Assembly (NCBI GenBank): GCA_031291445.1
Contig: JARLJA010000208.1
Location: 1 to 64,000 of the forward strand
DNA from: Xanthobacteraceae bacterium
GTDB taxonomy: Bacteria > Pseudomonadota > Alphaproteobacteria > Rhizobiales > Xanthobacteraceae
DNA length: 64,000 nucleotides
Direction: 5' to 3'
A program made the position numbers and the translations under genes. The notes beneath the pieces were generated by a model, which saw nothing but the letters and a program-made list of their open reading frames with translations, had not been told where the DNA came from and did not search any database. This document shows positions 45,303-53,404 of this stretch, piece by piece (position 1 is the first letter of the stretch; each line of letters starts with the position of its first letter).

Positions 45303-47135
45303 ATGTGTCTTGGATGTGGTTGGGCGAATTACCGGGATCTCTTTGTTAGTCCCTCAAAAGAGGGAGCAGGTGGCCTGACGCGACGCCAGGCGCTCGGACG
45401 CAGCGCGGCCTTTGCGGCCACGGCCGCAGCGGCTTCGTCTGCCCCCATGTTCATCGCCGAAGCGGTCGCCGCTTCCGACCCGAGCGCCGACATCGTTTTC
45501 CGGAACGGCCCAGTGTACACGGTCCATGGCGACAAGCCCTGGGCCCGCGCCGTTGCCGTCAAGGGAAAACGCATCGTCTTTGTCGGCGACGAAGCCGGTG
45601 TTCGGTCCTTCGTCGGGCGGCACACCCGTGTCGTGGATCTCGCAGGAAAGATGCTTCTGCCCGGCTTCGTCGAGGGTCACACCCATCCCATGGTCGGAGC
45701 TGCCCTCACGCGAGGCGTCGATCTTCAATTCGACACCCGGCAAGAGATGCTCGATGCGCTCAAGGCCTATCGCAACAAGATCGGGAACGTGGACATCGTC
45801 CGCGGCTTCGGCTGGCGATATAACGCCTTTCCCACGACCGGCCCGCGCAAGGAAGATCTTGACGCCATTTGGCCTGACGTTCCCGTCATTCTTGTCGGGA
45901 TCGACGGGCACGGCGCCTGGGTCAATTCGCAGGCCCTGGCGCTCGCCGGGGTCACGAAGGACACGAAGGATCCCATACCCGGCTTCAGCTATTTCCAGCG
46001 CGATCCGGCGACGGGCGAGCCGACCGGCTTTCTCGCCGAGCCGCCGGTCATGTTGCTGGTCAACAACGCCATCGAACCATTCAGTCTGGAATATATCGCC
46101 GGAGGGCTTGCGGAGTGGCTTCCGAAGGCCACTGCCGCGGGGATCACCACCGTGTTCGATGCCGGAATCCAGGTTATGCCGGACCAGGAGGGCTTCGCGC
46201 TCTATTCGCAGTTGGCGCGGAAGGGAAAGTTGCCCTTCCGGCTGATCGGCTCCTACTACCACAACCGGCCGGACGTCGATCCCCTGCCCGTGATCAAGGC
46301 GTTGCGACGAGAGTTCCAGTCCGAGATCGTCCGTGCTTCGGTGCTGAAGCTGAACATGGACGGCGGCGACAACGCACACACCGGTGTGTTCCTCGCCCCC
46401 TACGCGGACGCGCCCGAGACCAGCGGCGAACCGCTGTTGCCCCCCGACAAGTTTGCAGACATCGTCCGGCGGGCCGACCGTGACGGCATCGACATTCATG
46501 TCCATTGCATCGGGGACCGGGCGACCCGGCTGACGCTCGACGCGATCGAGGCCGCGATCAAGGCCAACCCGCCGCGCGATCGCCGGCACGCCATCGCCCA
46601 CCTCACGCTGGTCGATCCGGAGGACGCGCCGCGCTTCGCCAGGCTCGGCGTCATCGCACAATTCTCGGCGCAGTGGGCCGTTCCCGATCAACCCTGGCAA
46701 ATCGTCACGCGGGCGCGTCTCGGGGCCGCCCGGGCCGACAACGTGTATCGAATAGGCTCGATCCTCCGCCATGGCGGCGTGCTGTCGTTCGGCGCCGACT
46801 GGCCCGCCGCGAACTCCTACAGCACCTACAAGCCGCTCGACGCGATCGAGATCGCCACGACCCGGCGAGAACTTGGCAAGCCGCATGCTCCCCAACTGCC
46901 GCCGGTCGACGAGATCATCACGCTCGACGCCGCCCTGAAGGCGGCCACGATGGGGCCGGCATGGCAGCTCGGCCTGGAGCGCGAGATCGGCTCGATCGAA
47001 GTCGGAAAGCTCGCCGATCTGGTCGTGCTGGAAAAGAACCTGTTCGAAGTCGCCCCGCACGACATCCACAAGACCAAGGTGGTGATGACCGTCATGAACG
47101 GCCAGGTCAGGCACAACCAAGTCAGGCACAAATAG
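45303..47135 (+). CDS. Tat-exported amidohydrolase 3 (YtcJ-like), paralogue 3
   Basis: A 610-residue amidohydrolase starting MCLGCGWANY with Tat signal LTRRQALGRSAAFAATAAAA at about 25-44. Metal-site HTH is at 126-128, HVHCIGDRAT follows, and the conserved Asp is in SFGADWPAANSYSTYKPLD. GGAG lies 9 nt before the ATG. The C-terminus contains a short duplication, GQVRHNQVRHK. It is the product of tandem duplication with paralogue 2; divergence suggests different substrates. Confidence 0.9.
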   Translation: MCLGCGWANYRDLFVSPSKEGAGGLTRRQALGRSAAFAATAAAASSAPMFIAEAVAASDPSADIVFRNGPVYTVHGDKPWARAVAVKGKRIVFVGDEAGVRSFVGRHTRVVDLAGKMLLPGFVEGHTHPMVGAALTRGVDLQFDTRQEMLDALKAYRNKIGNVDIVRGFGWRYNAFPTTGPRKEDLDAIWPDVPVILVGIDGHGAWVNSQALALAGVTKDTKDPIPGFSYFQRDPATGEPTGFLAEPPVMLLVNNAIEPFSLEYIAGGLAEWLPKATAAGITTVFDAGIQVMPDQEGFALYSQLARKGKLPFRLIGSYYHNRPDVDPLPVIKALRREFQSEIVRASVLKLNMDGGDNAHTGVFLAPYADAPETSGEPLLPPDKFADIVRRADRDGIDIHVHCIGDRATRLTLDAIEAAIKANPPRDRRHAIAHLTLVDPEDAPRFARLGVIAQFSAQWAVPDQPWQIVTRARLGAARADNVYRIGSILRHGGVLSFGADWPAANSYSTYKPLDAIEIATTRRELGKPHAPQLPPVDEIITLDAALKAATMGPAWQLGLEREIGSIEVGKLADLVVLEKNLFEVAPHDIHKTKVVMTVMNGQVRHNQVRHK

Positions 47136-47239
47136 CCGCTGGTTCACCCGATGTCTGCAGGCTCGGGGACTTTGGCGGCCGGATGATGCAGGCACGAGAC
47201 AAAGGCTGCAATAGCGGCGCTACGAAGGTGAGGTCGGCA

Positions 47240-48064
47240 ATGACGCTGAAGCTTTCTCGACCATTGGTTCTGCCGTTGCTGATTTCAGCGCTATGCTATG
47301 GCACCGGCGCCTCGGCGCAGCAAACGACGGCCACTTCTATCGAAGATCTGGCCAAGGCCGCGCAAAATCCGATCGCGGATACGGTTAGCATCGGGTTAGA
47401 GAGCATCACCGCGCCGAACACAGGCCCGTACCGGCAGACGGCCAACGTCTTCAAGATTGAACCCGTCATACCGTTTCAGCTCAATGCCGACTGGAATGTG
47501 GTGACACGAACGACCATTCCCGGCATCGCCCAGGTTCGCTTTTCCCCCGAGCAGGGGCGGATAGGCGGAGTTGGCGACATCAACCAGATTTTCGCACTCT
47601 CCCCGTCGCATGCAGGCAGCCTGATATGGGGCGTCGGGCCGACCTTTTCCTACCCGTCTGCGACGGACCCGGTGCTCGGTTCGGGAAAATGGAGCGCGGG
47701 TCCGACCATGGTCGCGCTGACCATGCCCGGCCCGTGGGTGCTCGGCGTGCTCGCCAACAACATCTGGTCGTTTGCGGGGCCGAGCGACCGCGCGCCCGTA
47801 AACCAGATGATGTTGCAGTATTTCATCAACTACAATTTCTCCGACGGTTCCTACATCAGCTCGAGTCCCGTCATCACGGCGAACTGGATCGCGAAGGGCA
47901 ATGAGCGGTGGATTGTTCCAGTCGGCGCCGGCATCGGCAAGCTCTTCATGGTCAAGGGACAGCCGATCGATGCGCAGATCGGCGTTTATTACAATTTGCT
48001 GAAGCCGGATCTGGCATCACACTGGCAGGCACGATTCAGTATCTCTTTGCTGTTTCCGAAGTGA
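47240..48064 (+). CDS. Outer-membrane-type beta-barrel protein (neuromedin U-like annotation family), 2
   Basis: A 274-residue paralogue of the 42399 product. The signal peptide is clear (SRPLVLPLLISALCYGTGAS, cleavage after ASA|QQ). The mature protein has SIEDLAKAAQNPIADTVSIG, then repeated beta-strand sequence and ends FSISLLFPK. It follows amidohydrolase 3 by 104 nt on the same strand. I infer an outer-membrane pore that admits the hydrolase substrate, or a sensor. Confidence 0.78.
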   Translation: MTLKLSRPLVLPLLISALCYGTGASAQQTTATSIEDLAKAAQNPIADTVSIGLESITAPNTGPYRQTANVFKIEPVIPFQLNADWNVVTRTTIPGIAQVRFSPEQGRIGGVGDINQIFALSPSHAGSLIWGVGPTFSYPSATDPVLGSGKWSAGPTMVALTMPGPWVLGVLANNIWSFAGPSDRAPVNQMMLQYFINYNFSDGSYISSSPVITANWIAKGNERWIVPVGAGIGKLFMVKGQPIDAQIGVYYNLLKPDLASHWQARFSISLLFPK

Positions 48065-48142
48065 CGCTGTTCGGCAAGTCCGGCACGAAAAGCTCCTGTC
48101 GAGATCGGCAGATTTGGTTCAATTGAAGGTCATGGCGCGCCG

Positions 48143-49648
48143 ATGTCGAAACGCAATCGCTGGCTGATTCTCCTGACGGTCTCCAGCGCGCTTGCGCTGA
48201 TAGTCATCGACATGACGGTGCTGTACACCGCGCTGCCCAGCCTCACCTATGAGCTTGCGGCATCGCCGTCGGAGAAGCTGTGGATCGTGATGGCCTACGG
48301 GCTTGTCGTTGCCGGCCTCCTTCCCGGCTTCGGCACGCTCGGCGATCGCCTAGGTCACAAGCGGACGTTCGTTGCGGGCCTCGTGGTGTTTGGCGTCGCG
48401 TCCGTCGTTGCCGCCTATTCGCCGACCCCGGCGGTCCTGATTGGCGGGCGGGTTCTGCTCGCCGTGGGTGCCGCGCTGATGATGCCGGCGACCCTGTCAA
48501 TCATCCGCGTCACATTCTCCGACGAACACGAACGGGCGCTCGCCATCGGCATCTGGGGAGCCGTCGCGTCGAGCGGCGCGGCTGTCGGTCCCCTCGTCGG
48601 CGGTGTTCTCCTGGAATACTTCTGGTGGGGATCCGTCTTTCTGATCAACGTTCCCCTGGTTGCCGTCTCTCTCCTCGCCGCCCTGTTGCTCATTCCTGCC
48701 CCGGGCGATCGCCCCGACCGCGACTGGGACCTGGTGGGTTCGATCCAGGTCATGGCCGGGCTGATCGGCTTCGCCTATGTCGTCGAGGAGCTCGGTAGCC
48801 CCCGTCCTCCTTACGCCGTAATGGCGGCCGCGGCAGTCGCGACGGCCATCATCCTGATCGTCTTTGTCCGCCGACAACTCGGCCTCAAGAGTCCTTTGAT
48901 CGACTTTACGCTGTTCCGCAACCGTGAATTCACACTCAGCGTGATTACCGCGATCGTCGCTTCGCTTGCCATTGCCGGCACCGAGCTGGCGCTGAGTCAG
49001 CGCTTGCAGCTTGTACTCGGCTATTCGCCATTGCAGGCTGCCCTCTACATCTTGCCGGCACCGCTGGCGGCGTTCGTCGGCGGGCCGCTGGCCAGCCTGA
49101 CGCTCTGTCGCGTTGGAGCCGCCAACACGATGAGGGGTGCGCTCTTGCTCGCCGGCTTTAGCGCAGCGGGCTATCTCGCCTGCTACAACGGGAGCCTCGT
49201 ACTGCAATTGACCTGCCTCGCGATCAACGGCCTCGGCCTGGGTGCCTCGATGGCGGCCGCTTCCAACGCCGTCATGAATCAGGCGCCGGAGGGGCGTGAA
49301 GGCATGGCCGCTTCGATCGAGGAAGTCTCGTTCGAGCTCGGCGGCACAGTCGGGATCAGCATTTTCGGAAGCATACTATCCGGCGTTTATACCGCATTCA
49401 TGGTCCTGCCCAATGGATCGACGGTTCCGGCCGCAGTTCGCGACAGCATTGACGAGGCGCTGATCGTTGCCGAGCGCCTGCCGACCGAAGCCGCGACTGT
49501 CGTCGTCTCCCTCGCTCATCGAGCTTTCGACCAGGCCTTTCTTACCGTCATTGTCGTCGCAACCGGCGTCCTGCTCGGCACCGCTTTCGTGATGCGGCCC
49601 GGGGCGAAGCGGGCCCCATCAAAAGCCGGGGGTCACCATGCCCATTAG
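48143..49648 (+). CDS. MFS transporter, DHA2 (14-helix) family
   Basis: A 501-residue inner-membrane exporter with about 14 helices. Motif A is GTLGDRLGHKRTF at 64-76 and the helix 1 signature is VIDMTVLYTALP. Motif C-like GAVASSGAAVGPLVGGVLLE is seen near 145. The family extrudes drugs, bile salts or signals by proton antiport. It lies 78 nt after the second barrel gene on the same strand and probably ends the operon. Confidence 0.92.
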   Translation: MSKRNRWLILLTVSSALALIVIDMTVLYTALPSLTYELAASPSEKLWIVMAYGLVVAGLLPGFGTLGDRLGHKRTFVAGLVVFGVASVVAAYSPTPAVLIGGRVLLAVGAALMMPATLSIIRVTFSDEHERALAIGIWGAVASSGAAVGPLVGGVLLEYFWWGSVFLINVPLVAVSLLAALLLIPAPGDRPDRDWDLVGSIQVMAGLIGFAYVVEELGSPRPPYAVMAAAAVATAIILIVFVRRQLGLKSPLIDFTLFRNREFTLSVITAIVASLAIAGTELALSQRLQLVLGYSPLQAALYILPAPLAAFVGGPLASLTLCRVGAANTMRGALLLAGFSAAGYLACYNGSLVLQLTCLAINGLGLGASMAAASNAVMNQAPEGREGMAASIEEVSFELGGTVGISIFGSILSGVYTAFMVLPNGSTVPAAVRDSIDEALIVAERLPTEAATVVVSLAHRAFDQAFLTVIVVATGVLLGTAFVMRPGAKRAPSKAGGHHAH

Positions 49649-49871
49649 ACAGACGCTTCCTGCCGTCTCAGGATCATTGAGAAATATCAGCCGACCAAGG
49701 CGTTTCGTATGACACAGATCCGAAAAGCTCCCTGCAGGGGCTTTGCGTCCACTTGGCTTTGCCCCCGAGTGGTAGGCACGGCTGAATCTCCGCTGATGTA
49801 CCCGCATTGAATCCGTAGTCGGACACGACCTTTTGGCGCCCGCCGCCGACCTCTTTGCGATCAAAAACAAA

Positions 49872-50711
49872 TTATGCGCCGGCGTCACGCGTCGAGACCA
49901 ACAGGCTCGCCAACGCAATTTCCCCATCCGTCACGTAATGATTGACGCGCTCGGGCAGCTCTTGACCGGCATTGTGAATTTCCACGGTCTCGATCGACCG
50001 AGTCCTGATCAGTTCGGCCATGATGTAATCCCGCTCGGTGTTGGTATCCGAATCGGTGGCGTGAGTGATCTGAAACGTCAGTCGGGTGAGCGACAGGCCG
50101 GTATCTTTCGTGCCGGCACCGACCCAGAGAACGCGTTCATCGGCTGGTGGCTGGTCAGTGTTCGACCAGAAGCCGCCAGCTTTCCAGGTCTCCTCTGCGC
50201 GTGTCAGGCTCATAGCCCAGAACCGGATGTGATGGCGCTTTCGCGGGCTATTATCGATTGCTTTCTGAAAGCCGATATCCTGGCCGCGTCCGAATAGATA
50301 GAGGCTGCTGAATGGAGCGGTGGGATATGGCGCGTTAAGAACGAAGGCTCGGATCATGCCCCACGCGCTTGCCAGCCCCAATCGGTCCGCTTCACACCAA
50401 CCCGCCGCCGCAAAGCTCGCGCGAAGCTGTTGGAGCGCACCGATCAGAGCGACGTTGACGGGGTCTCCGGGTAATCCATCGCCAGTGATCGTGTAGCTGG
50501 GCACCCGCCGATGCTGAAGAATTTTGAGGCCCAACCGGATCACGCGCGGAAGTATAACATAGGCAGCCAATCCATAGGTGACGCCAACAGCGAGGATCCA
50601 GGGCAGCCGGCGGTTCGCCGTCTCAAACACCATGAAAACGATCAGCCAGACCGTGAAGATCCCCAACCCGACGATCGTTAAGCGTTGCACTAGGCGTATG
50701 AGTAGTCGCAC
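49872..50711 (-). CDS. LssY C-terminal domain membrane protein
   Basis: A 279-residue protein with two N-terminal hydrophobic helices (about 8-30 and 36-58) and a soluble LssY_C domain: DGLPGDPVNVALIGALQQLR, PYPTAPFSSLYLFGRGQDIGF and RKRHHIRFW. The family is linked to type I secretion-like loci in Legionella but its role is unknown. The start appears to be GTG with a weak ribosome site. It lies 147 nt after opgC on the same strand. Confidence 0.8.
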   Translation of the reverse strand: MRLLIRLVQRLTIVGLGIFTVWLIVFMVFETANRRLPWILAVGVTYGLAAYVILPRVIRLGLKILQHRRVPSYTITGDGLPGDPVNVALIGALQQLRASFAAAGWCEADRLGLASAWGMIRAFVLNAPYPTAPFSSLYLFGRGQDIGFQKAIDNSPRKRHHIRFWAMSLTRAEETWKAGGFWSNTDQPPADERVLWVGAGTKDTGLSLTRLTFQITHATDSDTNTERDYIMAELIRTRSIETVEIHNAGQELPERVNHYVTDGEIALASLLVSTRDAGA

Positions 50712-50858
50712 TATATTGGTCCGGCGAAAATCGATGTGATCATTGCAGCAACCGGGTTTTCGGTAAAGTGTCCAAGCGCCGCTTCAATGGCAACACCGCA
50801 CTTCGCTTTCTCATCACGCTCCAGCCGGATGACACGCTCGGGCGAGCCCGGTCAGCGT

Positions 50859-52028
50859 CTACGCAGCCTGTGAAGGGCTCGTCATTTGCACGGGCGCCGG
50901 CGGACGCTTGATAAGCTTGTCCACCTTCTTCGACCACTCGCCGTAATAGGCAAAGCCGCAGAGCATGGCGATGCCCGTGACACTGATCGCGAGCTGAACA
51001 ACAATGGTCCCCGAACCGGCCGCCAACAGAAAATAGCCTACGAACGACAACAGCACGCCGACACAGAACACGCGCAGCGATTCCTGGCCGCACTTGATGA
51101 TGGGAGCGAACACCCGCCACTCCAGGCCCTTCCAGTCTTGAGGAAGGAACCGGGTCACGAGCAAAGCAATCACGCCGAAATGCAGGGCCCGGAACGGCGC
51201 GAGGTTGGTCTTGTCATTGGGATTGAAGGCACCATAGAGCCAGTCCGGAATGAGTTCGCGGAGACCTTCGATGCGGGCCGCCAGCGTCATGACCAATGCG
51301 AACAGAAGATAGCCGAAACCGAACCAGACGAATGGTCGCGACGCGATGAGAGGCCACAATTTCCAGCCTCCGCCCAGGGCAAACCAGGCCCCCGAGCAGA
51401 ACATGAATTGCCAGCAGAATGGATTGAAGAACCAAGTCCCTTCCGGATAGGCAGGGAGATTCCAGCCGAATTGACGCGCCGCGACGTAGAGCAGCAAAGA
51501 GCCGAGCAGCGTAAGGTTCGGACGCCGCAGCATGATCCCCAGCGCGAAGGGAAACAGTGCCATGAGGACGATATAGAGCGGCAGCACATCCAGATTGACC
51601 GGCTTGAAACCGAGCAGCAGGGCATAGATCAAGGTCACGAAGGGATGCTCGACCAGCCAGGCCACGTTAAATTCGTGAATGATGTTGTCAAATTGAAAAC
51701 GCAAAGCGACGTAGCCGACCGCAGCAACGTAAATGACGAACAGCACGACATGCGCGAGATAGAGCTGCCAGACGCGCTTCCAGATCCGCGTTGCTCCGAT
51801 CACAAACCCGTGGTCCCGCATCATCCGCCCGAAAACGAAAGCGGCGGTATACCCTGAAATGAAAACGAAAAGATCGGCTCCGTCACTGAACCCGTAGTTG
51901 CGCGTGGTGATCCAGTTGACCACGTTGTTCGGCATGTGGTTTAGGAAGATTGCCCAGTTTGCGATGCCACGCAGCAGATCGAGACGCACATCTCGCGCCT
52001 TGGGTGGAAAGATTACGCTAATTTCCAT
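50859..52028 (-). CDS. opgC: OpgC-family membrane acyltransferase
   Basis: A 389-residue integral membrane protein with about ten helices, of the OpgC family that succinylates periplasmic glucans. It starts with DVRLDLLRGIANWAIFLNHM, FVFISGYTAAFVFGRMM, and has the internal LDVLPLYIVLMALFP motif. The ATG is at 52028; the ribosome site is weak. In an element, it could modify cell-surface glucans or lipids of the new host. Confidence 0.9.
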   Translation of the reverse strand: MEISVIFPPKARDVRLDLLRGIANWAIFLNHMPNNVVNWITTRNYGFSDGADLFVFISGYTAAFVFGRMMRDHGFVIGATRIWKRVWQLYLAHVVLFVIYVAAVGYVALRFQFDNIIHEFNVAWLVEHPFVTLIYALLLGFKPVNLDVLPLYIVLMALFPFALGIMLRRPNLTLLGSLLLYVAARQFGWNLPAYPEGTWFFNPFCWQFMFCSGAWFALGGGWKLWPLIASRPFVWFGFGYLLFALVMTLAARIEGLRELIPDWLYGAFNPNDKTNLAPFRALHFGVIALLVTRFLPQDWKGLEWRVFAPIIKCGQESLRVFCVGVLLSFVGYFLLAAGSGTIVVQLAISVTGIAMLCGFAYYGEWSKKVDKLIKRPPAPVQMTSPSQAA

Positions 52029-52608
52029 TGGTCACTCGTACGGCTGTTGTCTAGCGGAAGGAGAGAAGCAAACTCTTTAATTTGGAGCATTCGGCTCAAA
52101 TGCTGGGGCCCACCTTCAACTCCACTTCATCCTGGCTCATCAAGAGAGAGCGGAACCTTAACAAGGTCCTAACGGACATCGTGTCTGTTGGCCGACTGAT
52201 ACAGCGAAATCGCTGAGGAAGGATTTATGTCGGGGCGTGGACGCTGACATTCACACGTATCGCCATCCGATTTTTGCCGACGCCGCGACGGTCGTCATAC
52301 CGTCGTCGATCGGGCCCTCGATCATGCATTCGTCGCAGCCGCGTTCGTGGCCCCCAGTTTTGCTCGCCACCCCTGGCCCTTCGGCGGATGTATATGGCGG
52401 GCCGATCGCTCCGGGGGTATGGTGCGCTAGCCGAGAGATTTGGCTCGCATTGAGAACGATGCACAGGCGTGAAGAGATCATTTTGAAGCAATTTGACGCG
52501 CTCCTGATCGGATGATTTTTATTCGTCTTGGTTCAGTTTGCGTCGGAGAACCTGCGGACTCGAACCTGCGGCGACGTTTGCATGATCTAACATCACTCCG
52601 GCACGCAG
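52029..52608. other. Gene-free region between opgC and the transfer genes
   Basis: A GTG-start frame at 52237-52515 exists, but the good ribosome site (AGGAAGG) points to an ATG encoding only five residues. No family is recognised. A tRNA-like T-arm string near 52550-52590 does not fold into a tRNA. Confidence 0.5.
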
Positions 52609-52905
52609 TCACTCGGCTGACATACCATCGTCATGCATCAACGACGAACTGCTGGAACAGTTCGATCTGTCCCCCTGGGGTGTCGCCGGGTCCGCCTCAA
52701 ACGCCTGCTTCCCCATTGCGGCCCAGAGCTCGCGCGCCCGCTCGCCCTGATCGCTTTGGAGCTTGTCTGCCATCCACAGCAGCGCGCCGAGGATGATGGC
52801 ACGATCATCACCGGTCAGGTCCACCACACAAGCCTTGACGACGAGGCCGCCCAGTTCGATCAGGTGCCGCGTGCGCTTGCGGCGCTCCACCTGCCATGCG
52901 CGCAT
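52609..52905 (-). CDS. traD: Conjugal transfer protein TraD (small, Ti-plasmid type)
   Basis: A 98-residue protein with the TraD core RRKRTRHLIELGGLVVKACV and LTGDDRAIILGALLWMADKL. In Ti-type systems traD lies after traC in the oriT-proximal operon; it is not the VirD4-like coupling protein. Its ATG begins 1 nt after the traC stop. It probably helps relaxosome assembly. Confidence 0.85.
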   Translation of the reverse strand: MRAWQVERRKRTRHLIELGGLVVKACVVDLTGDDRAIILGALLWMADKLQSDQGERARELWAAMGKQAFEADPATPQGDRSNCSSSSSLMHDDGMSAE

Positions 52906-52906
52906 A

Positions 52907-53233
52907 TCATGCCGCGCCCTTGCTGCCTGTTGACGGTGGCGCGCCGCCCGGTTGCGCCCTAGCGCCGCCAGAGTGGCGCTCAGCTGTCGATGCAGCTCGC
53001 CGCGCCCGGCCCTGAAAAAATGCGGCCCCGCGCCTGGCCCATGCCTCCCTCTTTGCGGCTTCCTTCGTCTCGGCCAGCACGATCAGCGCTCCTGCCAGTT
53101 CGTCGGCGCCGAGGCAGTCCGCTCCAGTGGCGATGACCAGTTCGCCGAGTTGCTGTACCTTGCGGGTTTTCAGTTCTCGCGCCTTGTCTTGGAGTGCTTT
53201 CAGTTCCCCGTCGAAATCCCTTGGCTTGCGCAT
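52907..53233 (-). CDS. traC: Conjugal transfer protein TraC
   Basis: A 108-residue protein starting MRKPRDFDGELKALQDKARE with VQQLGELVIATGADCLGADE, ETKEAAKREAWARRGAAFF, the TraC family of relaxosome accessory proteins. CTGGAG precedes the ATG at 53233. It is transcribed away from traA, with oriT between them, as in Ti plasmids. Confidence 0.87.
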   Translation of the reverse strand: MRKPRDFDGELKALQDKARELKTRKVQQLGELVIATGADCLGADELAGALIVLAETKEAAKREAWARRGAAFFQGRARRAASTAERHSGGARAQPGGAPPSTGSKGAA

Positions 53234-53346
53234 GACGTTCTCCAGCAATGTTGATGGAGCGATGATAGTTGAGCCCTGGGCACAATGCTGTAAGGTCACC
53301 GGGACGGTTTGAGACGGTGTAATCCCGCCCGAGATTTTTTCGAGGG

Positions 53347-53374
53347 AGGGCGCGCTTATACGTCGTTCCGACGT
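53347..53374. other. Origin of transfer (oriT) with nic-like sequence
   Basis: AGGGCGCGCTTATACGTCG at 53347-53365 resembles the Ti/RSF1010-type nic region (GGGCGC followed by TTATACGTC). It abuts the inverted repeat ACGTCG-TTC-CGACGT at 53360-53374. It lies between divergent traC and traA, where oriT is in Ti-type systems. Confidence 0.75.
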
Positions 53375-53404
53375 GCGCTTCGCCGTGCCACTGATCTGAT
53401 CGCG

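Noticed and set aside
49872-52028. LssY_C and opgC as part of the amidohydrolase operon
   Set aside because: They are on the opposite strand and belong to envelope families; only co-location in the element links them.
52237-52515. 92-residue GTG-start frame
   Set aside because: The nearby ribosome site belongs to a five-codon ATG frame, and no homology or coding pattern is seen.
52545-52600. tRNA-like sequence near traD
   Set aside because: A TTCGAGT-like loop is present, but the T-stem does not pair and no acceptor or anticodon arm can be built.
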